A stretch of DNA of 64,000 nt, from NCBI RefSeq assembly GCF_003226535.1, contig NZ_QKOB01000001.1:372001-436000 (forward strand), written 5' to 3'. Of the stretch, positions 19,262-29,329 are shown piece by piece; position 1 is the first letter of the stretch, and the number at the start of each line of letters is the position of its first letter. The position numbers were made by a program, and so were the translations under genes. This stretch comes from Meiothermus sp. Pnk-1 (GTDB lineage Bacteria; Deinococcota; Deinococci; Deinococcales; Thermaceae). The notes under the pieces were generated by a model. It was not told the origin of the DNA and made no database searches. It saw only the letters and a list, made by a program, of their open reading frames with translations.

Positions 19262-20182
19262 TCAGCCCAAGAGCGCCTCGACGAACTCCCCCGAGTCGAA
19301 GGGCTGAAGGTCGCTGGCGGCCTCGCCCACCCCGATGAACTTGATGGGAACGCCCAGCTCGCGCACGATGGACACCAATACCCCGCCCTTGGCGGTGCCA
19401 TCCAGCTTGGTGACGATGACCCCGGTAAGCCCTACCGCCTCATTGAATCGCTTGGCCTGCTCGAGCCCGTTTTGTCCGGTTACCGCATCCAGCACCAGCC
19501 AGACCTCACCGGGCTCACCAGGGTCGGCCTTGGCGATGGAACGCTTGACCTTGACCAGCTCTTCCATCAGGTTGTGCTTGGTGTGGAGCCGCCCGGCGGT
19601 ATCTACCAGCAGGAGGTCCATTCCCCGGGCTTTGCGGGCCATGGCCGCGTCGTAGGCCAAGGCGGCGGGGTCGGAGCCCTCTGGCCCCTGGATTACCGGG
19701 ACCCCGAGGCGATCCCCCCAGATGCCAAGCTGCGCCCCCCCTGCTGCCCGGAAGGTGTCCCCGGCGCAGAACATCACCTTTTTGCCACGGCTTTGGTAGT
19801 ACTGCCCCAGCTTGGCGATGGTGGTGGTCTTGCCCACGCCGTTCACCCCCACCATCAGGATCACCTTTCCCGCGGGTTCGATGGTAGTCTTCTGGATGTT
19901 TCCCCGGTTGAAAAGCCCCACCTTGCGCAGCTTGGCCCGCAGCAAGTCGGGCTCGAGCTGTACCACCAGGGCTTGCTTCAGGGCTTCGCGCAAGTCTTTC
20001 TTGCCCGAAGCGCGCACCTCCTCGATGACCTCCTGAGTGGCCTCCACCCCCACGTCGGCGGAGATCAGAGCATACTCGAGCTCCTCCAGCACCTCCTCGG
20101 GGTCGCGGTTCCAGGGGACCGATTTGGCAATATTCTCGCGGGTTTTGCTGAGGCCCTCGCGAAGCCGTTGCAACCAGCTCAT
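19262..20182 (-). CDS. ftsY: Signal recognition particle receptor FtsY
   Basis: 306 residues: the NG domain without the long acidic A domain of E. coli, as in Thermus-type FtsY. The GTPase motifs are G1 GVNGVGKTTTIAKL, DTAGRLHTKHNLMEEL and TKLDGTAKGGV, plus the DTFRAA block near GDTFRAAGGAQL. It docks SRP-ribosome complexes at the membrane for co-translational insertion. A TAGACT box 6 bases before the ATG suggests a leaderless mRNA. Confidence 0.96.
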   Translation of the reverse strand: MSWLQRLREGLSKTRENIAKSVPWNRDPEEVLEELEYALISADVGVEATQEVIEEVRASGKKDLREALKQALVVQLEPDLLRAKLRKVGLFNRGNIQKTTIEPAGKVILMVGVNGVGKTTTIAKLGQYYQSRGKKVMFCAGDTFRAAGGAQLGIWGDRLGVPVIQGPEGSDPAALAYDAAMARKARGMDLLLVDTAGRLHTKHNLMEELVKVKRSIAKADPGEPGEVWLVLDAVTGQNGLEQAKRFNEAVGLTGVIVTKLDGTAKGGVLVSIVRELGVPIKFIGVGEAASDLQPFDSGEFVEALLG

Positions 20183-20188
20183 AGTTCA

Positions 20189-20194
20189 AGTCTA
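20189..20194 (-). promoter_or_regulatory. -10 box of leaderless ftsY transcript
   Basis: TAGACT on the minus strand ends 6 bases before the ATG at 20182. Confidence 0.5.
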
Positions 20195-20250
20195 ACCGCT
20201 GGCGGTCTGGTGGCGCGATTGGTCTGGTCCACCGCGCGACGGGCGCTTAG

Positions 20251-21681
20251 CTAGGTATTTATGGCCCTGTCTAACCGGCTAAGCACCCGCTCCTTGCCCA
20301 AAAGGTACAGCACCTCAAACATCCCGGGGCTCTCGAGCATCCCGGTGAGGGCCGCCCGCAGGGGTTGCATCACCGCCCCGGCCTTGACCCCCTTCTCGGC
20401 GGCAAGCTCCCGCAACGCGGGCTCGGCGTGTTCCTGGGCCATCGCAGGGAGGCTAGCGAGGCGTGCGCGCAGTTCGGGGAGCAGAGGGCGGGCCTCCTCG
20501 AGCTTGGCCCTGGCCTTGTCGTCGAAGGGGTAATCCTCGGTGAAGAAGTAGCGCGATTTTTCCACGAACTCCTGCAGGGTCTCGAAGCGGGCCCGCATGG
20601 CCTCGAGCACCTGCTTCAAATAGGTTTCCGAAGGCCAACTGAGCCCGGCGCGCTCGAGAAAGGGCTGAACCCGAAGGGCCAGCTCGTCCAGCGTGAGCAC
20701 CTCGCGGATGTACTTGCCGTTGAGCCACTTGAGCTTTTCGAGGTCGAATACCGGGGCTCCAAGGCGGATGTCTTCCAGGCGGAAGTGCTGGATCATGTCC
20801 TGCACGCTGAAGATCTCACGCCCGTCGGGCATGCTCCAGGCCATCATGCCCAGGTAGTTGAGCAGGGCCTCGGGCAGGAAGCCCTGCGCTTTGTAGCTGT
20901 CCACGCTGGTATCGGACTTGCGCTTGGAGAGCTTGGACTTGTCGGGGTTGCGCAGGAGGGGGGTGTGGCACCATACCGGCTCCTCCCAGCCGAAGGCCCG
21001 CAGGAGTAGCACGTGGAAAGGGGTGCTGGTGAGCCACTCCTCGGCCCGGATGACGTGGGTGACGCCCATCAGATGGTCATCCACCATAGCCGCGAGGTGG
21101 TAGGTGGGGTAGCCGTCAGCTTTCAGAATCACCTTGTCGTCGAGCTGGCTATTCTCAAACTCTATCGGGCCGCGTAGCAGATCGTGGACGACGGTCTTGC
21201 CCTCGAGCGGCACCTTGAGCCGGATGACGAAGGGTTCTCCTGCTGCTGCGCGGCGGTCGGACTCCTCCTTGGGGTAGTCGCGGTAGCGTCGGTTGTACCC
21301 TTGTTCCTGCTTGCCTGCCTTGCGGGCTTCCTCGCGCATGGCGGCCAGCTCCTCGGGGGTATCGAAAGCCCGGTAAGCGGCCCCTGAGTCCAGGAGTATC
21401 TGGGCGTACCGCTGGTAGATGGGCAGGCGCTCGGACTGGATATAGGGGCCGTTGGGACCGCCTTTGATGGGGGATTCGTCGGGAGAAAGCCCGATCCACT
21501 CAAGCATCTCCAAAATGCGCTGTTGTGAGGTGGGGTTATAGCGGGTGCGGTCGGTGTCCTCAATCCGCACGATAAACTTCCCTCCGTTCTGTTTGGCGAA
21601 GACGTAGTTGAACAGCGCCTGGTAAGCCGTGCCCACGTGAGGGTCGCCGGTTGGGGAGGGGGCGATGCGGGTAACCACCAT
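20251..21681 (-). CDS. gltX: Glutamyl-tRNA synthetase
   Basis: 476 residues of class I GluRS. The HIGH-like motif is in RIAPSPTGDPHVGTAYQALF and the KMSKS-like loop is KLSKRKSDTSV, followed by the alpha-helical anticodon-binding domain with WLNGKYIREV. Because the window also carries glnS, this GluRS is expected to be discriminating, charging only tRNA-Glu (inference). It is a single gene on the minus strand upstream of ftsY, divergent from the lptB-like gene. Confidence 0.96.
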   Translation of the reverse strand: MVVTRIAPSPTGDPHVGTAYQALFNYVFAKQNGGKFIVRIEDTDRTRYNPTSQQRILEMLEWIGLSPDESPIKGGPNGPYIQSERLPIYQRYAQILLDSGAAYRAFDTPEELAAMREEARKAGKQEQGYNRRYRDYPKEESDRRAAAGEPFVIRLKVPLEGKTVVHDLLRGPIEFENSQLDDKVILKADGYPTYHLAAMVDDHLMGVTHVIRAEEWLTSTPFHVLLLRAFGWEEPVWCHTPLLRNPDKSKLSKRKSDTSVDSYKAQGFLPEALLNYLGMMAWSMPDGREIFSVQDMIQHFRLEDIRLGAPVFDLEKLKWLNGKYIREVLTLDELALRVQPFLERAGLSWPSETYLKQVLEAMRARFETLQEFVEKSRYFFTEDYPFDDKARAKLEEARPLLPELRARLASLPAMAQEHAEPALRELAAEKGVKAGAVMQPLRAALTGMLESPGMFEVLYLLGKERVLSRLDRAINT

Positions 21682-21771
21682 AGCCTTACTAGATTAGCAG
21701 AGGGCCCGGGCCGGGTGGCTGGGGATCTTCCGGCCCGGTTCGTATTCTCACCTCGGCTTAAGTGCCAATGG

Positions 21772-21777
21772 TACGCT
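21772..21777 (+). promoter_or_regulatory. -10 box of leaderless ABC ATPase transcript
   Basis: TACGCT ends 7 bases before ATG 21785. Confidence 0.45.
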
Positions 21778-21784
21778 AGAAGCA

Positions 21785-22567
21785 ATGGAAACCGTACCCG
21801 AAGGTGTTTCTCATCCTCCCGCGCCCTTAGTTACCCCCACCCAGGCGCGCCTGCAAACGCGGAACCTGGTCAAGCGCTACGGGCGACGCGAGGTGGTGCG
21901 GGGGGTCAGCCTAGAGCTCTCCCGTGGAGAGATCGTGGCGCTTTTTGGCCCCAACGGAGCAGGCAAAACTACCACCTTCTACATGATGGTAGGGTTTATC
22001 CGGCCTAATGGGGGGAGCATCTTGCTCAAGGATCAGGACGTGACCCGGTTGCCCATGTACCGCCGGGCCCGGCTGGGGTTGGGCTATCTGCCTCAAGAAC
22101 CCTCGGCGTTCCGTCGCATGACGGCCCTGGAGAACTTGCTGGCGGTGCTCGAGTTCCAACCCATCTCCAAATCCGAGCGGGGCGAGCGAGCCCGTGAACT
22201 CCTGGCGGAGCTGGGCATCCTCCACCTCAAAGACAAGTACGCCTACACCCTCTCGGGTGGGGAGCGCCGTCGGCTGGAGATCGCCCGGGCGCTGTGCACC
22301 AACCCCGACTTCATCCTGCTGGATGAGCCCTTCACCGGGGTAGACCCCAAGAACGTGCACGACATCCAGCGGCTCATCGAGGAGCTACGCTCGAGGCGAG
22401 GGGTGGGCATTTTCATCACCGACCACTCGGTGCGGGAAACCCTAGCCATCGCCGATCGGGTATATCTGATGTACGACGGCCAGGTACAGTTTGAGGGCAG
22501 CGCCCAGGAGTTTGCCCGCGACTCCGGGGTGCGCACCCACTACTTGGGGGATGAGTACGAGCTTTGA
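21785..22567 (+). CDS. lptB: LptB-like ABC transporter ATPase
   Basis: 260 residues with Walker [11 protein letters not shown], the LptB-characteristic [21 protein letters not shown]-loop region, signature [15 protein letters not shown], Walker [14 protein letters not shown] and switch His in [10 protein letters not shown]. In Gram-negatives LptB powers LPS transport. Members of this lineage lack classical LPS, so here it may drive export of another envelope lipid or glycan. The next gene, with a membrane anchor and a long coiled coil, overlaps it and is a candidate partner. Confidence 0.85.
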   Translation: METVPEGVSHPPAPLVTPTQARLQTRNLVKRYGRREVVRGVSLELSRGEIVALFGPNGAGKTTTFYMMVGFIRPNGGSILLKDQDVTRLPMYRRARLGLGYLPQEPSAFRRMTALENLLAVLEFQPISKSERGERARELLAELGILHLKDKYAYTLSGGERRRLEIARALCTNPDFILLDEPFTGVDPKNVHDIQRLIEELRSRRGVGIFITDHSVRETLAIADRVYLMYDGQVQFEGSAQEFARDSGVRTHYLGDEYEL

Positions 22568-24048
22568 AAGTTGCGCTTATGACCTTCTGGCTCATCCTTG
22601 CCCTGCTTGTGGCGGTCTCCGCCTTGGTGGCCTATACGGGCGATCTCGTGGCGAAACGGGTGGGCAAGCGCCACTGGCGATTTTTTGGGCTGCGCCCCAG
22701 GACCACCGCGACCTTGGTAGCGATGCTGACCGGGGTCTTGATCGCCTTGGGAGCTTTTGCTGCTTTCATGCTGTTGGTAAGGGATGCCCGGGAGACCATC
22801 CTGCAAGCCGAGCAGGTGCGTTATGAGCGCAACCGCTTGCGCGAGGAAGTGAAACGCCTAGGGGGGCAGCTGGAGGAACTGCACGCGCAGATATCTACCC
22901 TTAAAAATGAGGTGCTGCGGGTGGATATGGCCCGGCAGGAATTAGCCCGGGACCGCGCCCGGCTAGAGGAGACCCTAACCCGAGCAGAAAACCGTCTGCA
23001 ATCGGCTAACCGCGAGTTGGTCGAGGCCCGGCAGAGCGTCGAGGCGGCGCAGGCTGAGCGGGACCGTCTGAAAAGCGAGATCGCGCAGCTCAGAGACAAC
23101 CTCAGCACCCAGAAGGCGGCCCTCGACCAGGCGGTCCGGGCGGTGCAGATCCTGGCCGAACAGCGCACCCGGCTCGAGGCCACCCAAAAAGCTCTCCAGG
23201 CCCAGGCCAAGGCCTCGCGAACCAAGTTGGCTGCGCTTGAGCAGGTTCGCAAAAGCGCTGAGGCCAAGCTTGTGGCTTTGCAAGAGCGTACCCGCTGGCT
23301 CGATCAGGAGAAGCGGCGGCTGGAAGGGGATGTGGCCTTTTTAGCCAGCCAAACCAAGGACCGGAAAAACCTGGACGCCGCCCGCAATCAGCTCGCCGAG
23401 CAACTCGAGGCTGCCCGTCAAGAGGAGATGAACCTGCGCTCCCGCGTGGCGGAGTTGCAGCAGATCGTCAAAGGCCTCGAGGAGAGCCGCTCCCGCTTGC
23501 AAAGCGGTCTCAGCAACTTGGTGGGGGAGATCCTGCTGGCCGAGCAGCAGCTGGTGCCGGGGCAGGAGAAGCAAGCCCTGGAGGAGGCCGTGCGGCGGGC
23601 TGATCTGCGGGCCCGTCGGCTAGGGTTGCGAGGGGTGCTGGTGGTAGAGAACCCGGTATTTGGTGATCCCGCCCGCCAGGGATTGCTCTTGGTCCGGCCG
23701 GCGGGGGTGAGCGCTGATGGGAAGGTGTTGGCGCGGGTAGAGTTCCGGGCCAGAGAGCGGCTTTTTGCGCCCGGGGAGGTGCTGTCGGTCAGCGCGCTTA
23801 GCCTCCCGGCCAACTCAGCGGACATTCGTCGCCGCCTCGAACGGCTGAAGCGCGAAGCCGAGGATAAGCTGGCGCAGGCGGGCTGGGTTCCCGAGAAGCT
23901 GGCCCAAGGTAGCATTCCCCCGGAGGCCTTGTTGAGCTTTATGGATCAGCTCGCCCCCCTGCGTGGGGTGGTGCGGGTAGGGGTGGTGGCGATCAATACC
24001 CTCTACTCCACTGAGACCCCAGAGATCGCTTTCCAGCTCCTTCCTTAG
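22564..24048 (+). CDS. DUF3084-like membrane protein with long coiled coil
   Basis: 494 residues: two N-terminal transmembrane helices (about 6-26 and 45-70) flanking a basic loop ([18 protein letters not shown]), a coiled coil of about 250 residues (80-335), and a C-terminal globular domain (about 345-490). The layout is that of DUF3084 proteins found in cyanobacteria and Deinococcota. TTG 22564 overlaps the ATPase stop (TTGA); ATG 22579 is an equally plausible start. It probably spans the periplasm. Coupling with the LptB-like ATPase suggests an envelope transport role (inference). Confidence 0.75.
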   Translation: MKVALMTFWLILALLVAVSALVAYTGDLVAKRVGKRHWRFFGLRPRTTATLVAMLTGVLIALGAFAAFMLLVRDARETILQAEQVRYERNRLREEVKRLGGQLEELHAQISTLKNEVLRVDMARQELARDRARLEETLTRAENRLQSANRELVEARQSVEAAQAERDRLKSEIAQLRDNLSTQKAALDQAVRAVQILAEQRTRLEATQKALQAQAKASRTKLAALEQVRKSAEAKLVALQERTRWLDQEKRRLEGDVAFLASQTKDRKNLDAARNQLAEQLEAARQEEMNLRSRVAELQQIVKGLEESRSRLQSGLSNLVGEILLAEQQLVPGQEKQALEEAVRRADLRARRLGLRGVLVVENPVFGDPARQGLLLVRPAGVSADGKVLARVEFRARERLFAPGEVLSVSALSLPANSADIRRRLERLKREAEDKLAQAGWVPEKLAQGSIPPEALLSFMDQLAPLRGVVRVGVVAINTLYSTETPEIAFQLLP

Positions 24049-24935
24049 AGCTGCTCTAGGGCCAGTCGGCAGGCGGCCAGGTCCCACAGGGCGTGGCCCA
24101 CGCTTTTGAATACCACCGGGCCTGCGGAGGGCGGAGCCTCCTCCAGCACGTCGCTGAGGGACCGTACTTGGCTCCAGTCTATCCCGGCTTGGATCAGGTC
24201 TCCGGCCTCGCTGCGAGCTCCCTCGAGCGTGTCCACGAAGAGGCGGGCCCGCCGAACCAGCGAAGCGGGCAACTCGGCCATGTCAGGCCGGTAAGCTCCT
24301 ACTGCGGCTACGAAAGCCTCCTCCTGCACCTCGTCCGGGAGCACCGGGGTAGGGCTGGTGGTGGCGGTGACGATCAGGCTCACCTGCTCTACCACCCCCA
24401 GGGGATTTTCGATCGTTCGAGCCGTGATGCCTAAGCTCTGGGCGTATTCGGCTAGGGCTCGTGAACGTTCGGGGGTACGCGAATAGACATACACTTCGTT
24501 CACCCCCAGCCCTTGATGAAAGGCTTCCAGGTGCGACCGGGCCTGGACCCCTGCGCCTACGATCAACAAAGGGCCTCGAGGGTTAGGGGCCAGCTTGTGC
24601 GCAGCCAACAACGAGACCGCCGCGGTGCGCCTGGCGGTGACCACCGAGCCCTCCAGCAGCGCCACCCGTTCGCCGGAGGGGGTGCGTATCACCCAGACCT
24701 CGGCCCGCACGCTGGGGGTTTGGCCAGGGTGGACGGTGACCAGCTTGGTCACGGTCACCTGGGAATCGGTGGCGGGCATCAAAAGGAGGGTGCCCCCGCC
24801 GGCCAGCGGCATGACCAGCCGTCCGGGAGCTTGCACCAACCCGGCCCTCTGGTCGCCCAGGACCGCTTCGATGGCCCGAGCCAGGGGCAGGTAAGGGAGG
24901 AGTTGAGTGGTCTCGCTGGCTGTGAATACCCTCAT
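24045..24935 (-). CDS. Ornithine cyclodeaminase / mu-crystallin family NAD(P)-binding protein
   Basis: With the start at ATG 24935 the protein has 296 residues. A Rossmann motif LLIVGAGVQARSHLEAF lies in the middle, after the family's N-terminal lobe (QAPGRLVMPLAGGGTLLLMPA), and ETPSERVALLEG-type substrate residues precede it. Relatives include ornithine cyclodeaminase, alanine dehydrogenase (archaeal type) and ketimine reductases, so the reaction is uncertain. TACGAT 6 bases before this ATG supports the start. It is convergent with DUF3084 (4-base overlap) and divergent from mutS. Confidence 0.8.
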   Translation of the reverse strand: MRVFTASETTQLLPYLPLARAIEAVLGDQRAGLVQAPGRLVMPLAGGGTLLLMPATDSQVTVTKLVTVHPGQTPSVRAEVWVIRTPSGERVALLEGSVVTARRTAAVSLLAAHKLAPNPRGPLLIVGAGVQARSHLEAFHQGLGVNEVYVYSRTPERSRALAEYAQSLGITARTIENPLGVVEQVSLIVTATTSPTPVLPDEVQEEAFVAAVGAYRPDMAELPASLVRRARLFVDTLEGARSEAGDLIQAGIDWSQVRSLSDVLEEAPPSAGPVVFKSVGHALWDLAACRLALEQL

Positions 24936-24941
24936 GTCCCC

Positions 24942-24968
24942 ATCGTAGCTCGGGGGCTCAGGTATGAT
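24942..24968. promoter_or_regulatory. Back-to-back -10 boxes of two leaderless genes (cyclodeaminase family / mutS)
   Basis: TACGAT on the minus strand (24942-24947) ends 6 bases before ATG 24935. TATGAT on the plus strand (24963-24968) ends 6 bases before ATG 24975. The two divergent promoters share a 40-bp intergenic space. Confidence 0.6.
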
Positions 24969-24974
24969 GGCCCT

Positions 24975-27518
24975 ATGACCCTCAAGGGCCAAGGCAGCGG
25001 TCCGTTGCCGCCGTTGCTCCAGCAGTATGTTGAGCTGCGAGACGCCTACCCAGACTACCTCTTGCTGTTTCAGGTCGGTGACTTTTATGAGGCCTTCGGC
25101 GAGGACGCCGAGCGGCTTTCCCGTGCCTTAGGCATCGCCCTTACCCACAAGACCAGCAAGGACTTCACCACCCCTATGGCGGGCATCCCCATCCGCTCCG
25201 CCGACGGCCACCTCGAGCGCTTGCTCAAGCTGGGATTTCGGGTCGCGCTGGCTGAGCAGACCGAGCCGGTAGAAGCCGCCGAGGGGTTGGTCAAGCGCGA
25301 GGTCACTCAGCTCCTTACCCCCGGCACCCTCACCCGGGAAAACCTGCTCCGCCCCGACGCCAACTACCTGGCCGCCATCGCCACCGGAGAGGGGTACGGG
25401 GTGGTGTTTTTAGAGGTATCCACGGGCGAGTTTCGCGGGGTGGTGCTCTATAGCAAGAGCGCCCTGTACGATGAACTTTTCCGCAACCGCCCCGCCGAGG
25501 TGTTGCTGGCCCCGGAGCTCTACACCCACACCGCGTTTCGTGAGGAGTTCCAGCGCCGCTTCCCCCTGATGCTCTCCTCGGCGGGATTCGAGCCGGACGT
25601 GGCGCGTTCCGCTTTGGTACAGCAGTTTGGGGCCATCCCCCCTGGGCTTAACCACCTGGCCCTGGAGCGCGCGGCTGGGGCGGTGCTGGCCTATGCCCGC
25701 GCCACCCAGGATGGAGCCTTGCCCCAGGTGCGCTCGTTCGTGCGCTATGACCCCGGCAGCTATATGCAGCTCTCCGAGGCCACCTTGCGCACCCTCGAGG
25801 TCTATGATCCCAGCCCGGTCGGCTCGGCCGTGCCAGCCGAGGAGCGCACCCTGATGGGGGTGCTGGGCCTAACCCGTACCGCGCCGGGGCGCAGGCTTCT
25901 GCGGGCCTGGCTGCGCCAACCCCTCCTCGACGAAGGCCCCATCCAGGCCCGACTCGACGCGGTGGAGGCCCTGGTGCGCGACGGCGTGCTGCGCGAGGGG
26001 GTGCGGCGGCTGCTATACCGCATCCACGACCTCGAGCGCCTTGCGGCCAGGATGGCCGCAGGCCGCTCCAGCGCCCGCGATCTGGCCGCTCTGGCCCGTA
26101 GCCTGGGGCTTTTGCCCGAGCTAAAAAGCCAGCTGCTGGCCTCCGAGGCCCTGCGGGGGCTGGGAGAACGCCTGCCGCGGTTGGATGAGGTGGCGGAGCG
26201 CATCAGCACTGCCCTGGTCGAGGAGCCCCCGCTCAAGCTGACCGAGGGGGGGTTGATCAAGGACGGCTTCGATGCCACCCTGGATGCGCACCGGGAGCGG
26301 GCCGAGGCGGCTCGGGCTTGGATCGCCAGGCTCGAGGCTACCGAGCGTGAGCGCACTGGCATCCAAAGCCTCAAGGTGGGCTACAACCAGGTATTCGGCT
26401 ACTACCTCGAGGTCACCCGCCCCTACTATGCTCAGGTGCCCCCGGATTGGCGCATCGTCGCCACCCTCAAGGACCGCCAGCGCTATACCCGGCCTGACCT
26501 GCGCGAAAAGGAGCGGGAGATCTTGCTGGCCGAGGAGGCCGCGCGCAAACGCGAATACGAGGTCTTCCAGGAACTTCGGCTGGAGGTGAGCCGTCAGGCG
26601 GAGGAGGTTCGCGAAGCCGCTTTGGTGTTGGCCGAACTGGATGTGTATGCGGCGCTGGCCGAGGTGGCGGCGTGCCGTGGCTATGTTCGGCCCCGCTTCC
26701 ATCCCAACCGCCTTTCCATCCGCGCGGGGCGGCATCCGGTGGTGGAGCAGCAGTTGGAGGGGGGCTTTATCGCCAACGACCTTGAGATGGGTCCCGAGGC
26801 TCGGCTGCTGATCCTCACCGGCCCCAACATGAGCGGTAAGTCTACCTACCTGCGCCAGACCGCGCTCATTGCTCTCTTGGGCCAGATCGGCTCTTTTGTG
26901 CCGGCCGAGGAGGCCATCCTACCCCTATTCGACCGCATCTACACCCGCATCGGGGCTGCCGACGACATCGCCGGAGGACGCAGCACCTTCATGGTGGAGA
27001 TGGAAGAGCTCGCCCAGATCCTCCAAGGGGCCACCGCCAGGAGCCTGGTGCTGCTCGATGAGATCGGGCGGGGCACCAGCACCTACGACGGGCTCAGCCT
27101 GGCCTGGGCGGCCAGCGAGTACCTGCACGACAACGTGAAGGCCCTGACCCTCTTCGCCACCCATTACTTTGAACTCACCGCCCTCCCCGATACCCTCCCC
27201 GCGGCCCGCAACTATCACGTGGCGGCGCGTGAGGAGGCCGGAGGGCTCACCTTCTACCACCAGGTGCTGCCGGGGGCGGCCTCCAAGAGCTATGGCCTCG
27301 AGGTGGCCCGCCTGGCCGGGTTGCCGGCCGAGGTTTTGAGGCGGGCTGGGCAACTCTTGGTGGGGCTCGAGGCCCGCCGCGACGACCTGGGCCAGGCCCT
27401 GGTCGAGGAATTGCTGGCCCTCGACCTCACCCGCCTCACCCCCCTGGAGGCTTTGCTCAAGCTCCAGCAACTGCGGGAGAGGCTGCGCCCGCTGGCGGTC
27501 TGGGAAGCCGCGGACTAA
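24975..27518 (+). CDS. mutS: DNA mismatch repair protein MutS
   Basis: 847 residues starting at ATG 24975. The N-terminal mismatch-binding domain has the Phe-x-Glu wedge in GDFYEAFGEDA, then connector, core and clamp domains, and the ATPase with Walker A TGPNMSGKSTYLRQ, the ST-motif region and Walker B LVLLDEIGRGTSTYDGL. It initiates mismatch repair with MutL encoded just downstream. TATGAT before the start argues that the longer upstream open frame is not translated. Confidence 0.97.
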   Translation: MTLKGQGSGPLPPLLQQYVELRDAYPDYLLLFQVGDFYEAFGEDAERLSRALGIALTHKTSKDFTTPMAGIPIRSADGHLERLLKLGFRVALAEQTEPVEAAEGLVKREVTQLLTPGTLTRENLLRPDANYLAAIATGEGYGVVFLEVSTGEFRGVVLYSKSALYDELFRNRPAEVLLAPELYTHTAFREEFQRRFPLMLSSAGFEPDVARSALVQQFGAIPPGLNHLALERAAGAVLAYARATQDGALPQVRSFVRYDPGSYMQLSEATLRTLEVYDPSPVGSAVPAEERTLMGVLGLTRTAPGRRLLRAWLRQPLLDEGPIQARLDAVEALVRDGVLREGVRRLLYRIHDLERLAARMAAGRSSARDLAALARSLGLLPELKSQLLASEALRGLGERLPRLDEVAERISTALVEEPPLKLTEGGLIKDGFDATLDAHRERAEAARAWIARLEATERERTGIQSLKVGYNQVFGYYLEVTRPYYAQVPPDWRIVATLKDRQRYTRPDLREKEREILLAEEAARKREYEVFQELRLEVSRQAEEVREAALVLAELDVYAALAEVAACRGYVRPRFHPNRLSIRAGRHPVVEQQLEGGFIANDLEMGPEARLLILTGPNMSGKSTYLRQTALIALLGQIGSFVPAEEAILPLFDRIYTRIGAADDIAGGRSTFMVEMEELAQILQGATARSLVLLDEIGRGTSTYDGLSLAWAASEYLHDNVKALTLFATHYFELTALPDTLPAARNYHVAAREEAGGLTFYHQVLPGAASKSYGLEVARLAGLPAEVLRRAGQLLVGLEARRDDLGQALVEELLALDLTRLTPLEALLKLQQLRERLRPLAVWEAAD

Positions 27519-27525
27519 GGGCCAC

Positions 27526-27666
27526 ATGGACTGGGGGAGACTTCACGCAACTGAGCCCGAACGCCCGCCGATTCTGGCCCTGTGCTGCTGGGCCTTCTAT
27601 GGGGCGTGCGTGCTCGCTCTGCCCTTGGTGTTTTGGCTCTCGCCCAAGGACTCGAAGCGGCCATGA
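27526..27666 (+). CDS. 46-residue single-span membrane protein between mutS and mutL
   Basis: ATG 27526 follows the mutS stop by 7 bases with TAAGG as a ribosome site. It encodes 46 residues: a polar N-terminus (MDWGRLHATEPERPP), one hydrophobic helix (ILALCCWAFYGACVLALPLV) and a basic tail (SPKDSKRP). Its TGA overlaps the mutL ATG (ATGA at 27663-27666), the same coupling used by genuine operon genes in this window. Function unknown. It might be a translational coupler for mutL or a small membrane protein. Confidence 0.5.
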   Translation: MDWGRLHATEPERPPILALCCWAFYGACVLALPLVFWLSPKDSKRP

Positions 27667-29300
27667 TTCGCAAGTTGCCCCCCGAACTCGTGCGCGAGAT
27701 CGCCGCCGGTGAAGTGGTCACCGGGGTCGCCGACGTGGTACGGGAGCTGCTGGAGAACGCCTTGGACGCCGGGGCTACCCGGATCCAGGTCGAGCTCGAG
27801 GAGGGCGGCCTCTCCCGCATCGCCCTCCTTGACAACGGCGCGGGCATCCCCAAAGACGAGCTGTCCCTAGCCGTGGAAGCCCACGCCAGCAGCAAACTCT
27901 TCGACTTGGCCCGCATCGCCACCCTGGGTTTTCGTGGCGAGGGGCTGTATGCGATTCGCCAGGCCGGTCGGCTCAAGATTACCTCCAGACCCTCGGGTCA
28001 ACTCGGTGGGGCGACCCTGGAGGCGTTTGGCGAGCAGCTTTCCCTTTGCGAACACCCCGCCCCGGCGGGAACGCGGGTGGAGGTGAGGGGCCTATTCGAA
28101 CACCTTCCGGCGCGGCGGCAAAGCCTCGAGGCCCCTGCTCAGGAGGCCCGCAAGGTAACTCATCTTCTCTCCCGCTACCTGCTTCACCATCCCGGGCTTT
28201 GGCTCAAGCTCATCGTGGACGGAGAAGAGAGGCTTGCCTATGCGGGCGGGGGCTTTGCCGAGGCGGCCCGGCTGGTGTGGGGCAGCGTGACCGCCAACCG
28301 CTTGCTCCGCCTGGAGTTCACCCAGCCCCCCTACCAGCTCTCGGGGCTGCTCTCTCGCCCCGAGCTCTCGCGCCCCCGGCGGGACCGGCTCTTCCTGGCC
28401 ATCAATGGACGGCCCGTAGAGTGGCCGGAGGCGCTTGCCAGAGCCCTTCTGGAGGCGTACCGCGAACTCCTTCCGGCGGGGCAGTACCCGGTGGGCGTCG
28501 TGAACCTGGAGCTTCCGCCCGAGGAGGTGCTGGTTAACACCGCCCCGGACAAGTCCCGCCCCCGGCTGTTGCGCCCGGAGCCGGTGCTCGAGGTTATGGC
28601 TCGAGCCGTACAGGGCTTGCTGGCGTCCCACCCGCTAGCCCGGGCCCTCCCCGAGCCCCGCCCCCTCCTGGGCCCGGCCCCGGCTTCGGGCGCTTTCCCG
28701 AAGCTTCGCTACCTAGGGGTCTTTCGCGAGCTGTATCTCTTGGCCGAGGCCGACGACCGGCTATATGTGGTGGACCAGCACGCCGCCCACGAGCGGGTGA
28801 TCTACGAGGAGCTCTCGCAGCGCTACCGCGAGGAGGCCCCCGTCGAACTCGCCCACCCCGAGCTGCTCACCTTGAGCCCGGACGAGGAGGTGAGCTACCT
28901 CGAGCGCTCGAGCGAGCTCGAGCGGGCGGGACTGATCCTCGAGCCCTTCGGCCCTGGGCGTTATCGGGTGCGCGCCGTTCCGGCCTTTCTGGCGGGCTAT
29001 CCCGGCCTGGTGGCTGAGGTGGTCAGAGGGGCTCTGGGGGGCGGCGGGTTCGGCGAAGCTTGGCGCGCTGTGCTGGCCCGGCTGGCCTGCTTGCCCGCGA
29101 TCAAGGCCGGGCACTCCCTCTCCCAGGCCTCAGCCCAGGCCCTTCTGGACAGCCTGGCCGCTTGTGAGCTGCCTTGGGTCTGCCCTCATGGACGGCCTAC
29201 CGCCCTGGTCCTGAGCGAGCTCGAGCTGGCCCGGCGCTTTGGGCGGCGGAGTGCTCGGGCGCTAGCCCGGCTAGGCGATCCCGCCCACAGGGGCGATTAG
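27663..29300 (+). CDS. mutL: DNA mismatch repair protein MutL (endonuclease type)
   Basis: 545 residues from ATG 27663. The N-terminal GHKL ATPase has [19 protein letters not shown] and the [12 protein letters not shown] lid. The C-terminal domain carries the metal-binding endonuclease motif [12 protein letters not shown] plus [11 protein letters not shown] and CPHGRP, so it should nick DNA itself, as expected in bacteria without MutH. It is linked to mutS through the small ORF and starts in an ATGA overlap. Confidence 0.96.
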   Translation: MIRKLPPELVREIAAGEVVTGVADVVRELLENALDAGATRIQVELEEGGLSRIALLDNGAGIPKDELSLAVEAHASSKLFDLARIATLGFRGEGLYAIRQAGRLKITSRPSGQLGGATLEAFGEQLSLCEHPAPAGTRVEVRGLFEHLPARRQSLEAPAQEARKVTHLLSRYLLHHPGLWLKLIVDGEERLAYAGGGFAEAARLVWGSVTANRLLRLEFTQPPYQLSGLLSRPELSRPRRDRLFLAINGRPVEWPEALARALLEAYRELLPAGQYPVGVVNLELPPEEVLVNTAPDKSRPRLLRPEPVLEVMARAVQGLLASHPLARALPEPRPLLGPAPASGAFPKLRYLGVFRELYLLAEADDRLYVVDQHAAHERVIYEELSQRYREEAPVELAHPELLTLSPDEEVSYLERSSELERAGLILEPFGPGRYRVRAVPAFLAGYPGLVAEVVRGALGGGGFGEAWRAVLARLACLPAIKAGHSLSQASAQALLDSLAACELPWVCPHGRPTALVLSELELARRFGRRSARALARLGDPAHRGD

Positions 29301-29316
29301 GGGGGCGCTTAAATGC

Positions 29317-29322
29317 TAGGCT
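29317..29322 (+). promoter_or_regulatory. -10 box before purU
   Basis: TAGGCT ends 7 bases before ATG 29330. The seven-base gap also contains GGAGGA, so the same few bases could act as an SD on a longer mRNA reading through from mutL. Confidence 0.45.
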
Positions 29323-29329
29323 TGGAGGA

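Noticed and set aside
19154-20254. 366-codon plus-strand frame over ftsY
   Set aside because: It is a shadow of ftsY, whose GTPase motifs are unmistakable on the minus strand.
24513-24974. N-terminal extension of mutS in the same frame
   Set aside because: The extension reads Gly/Arg/His-rich shadow sequence, overlaps the opposite gene, and a TATGAT box places the transcript start at ATG 24975.
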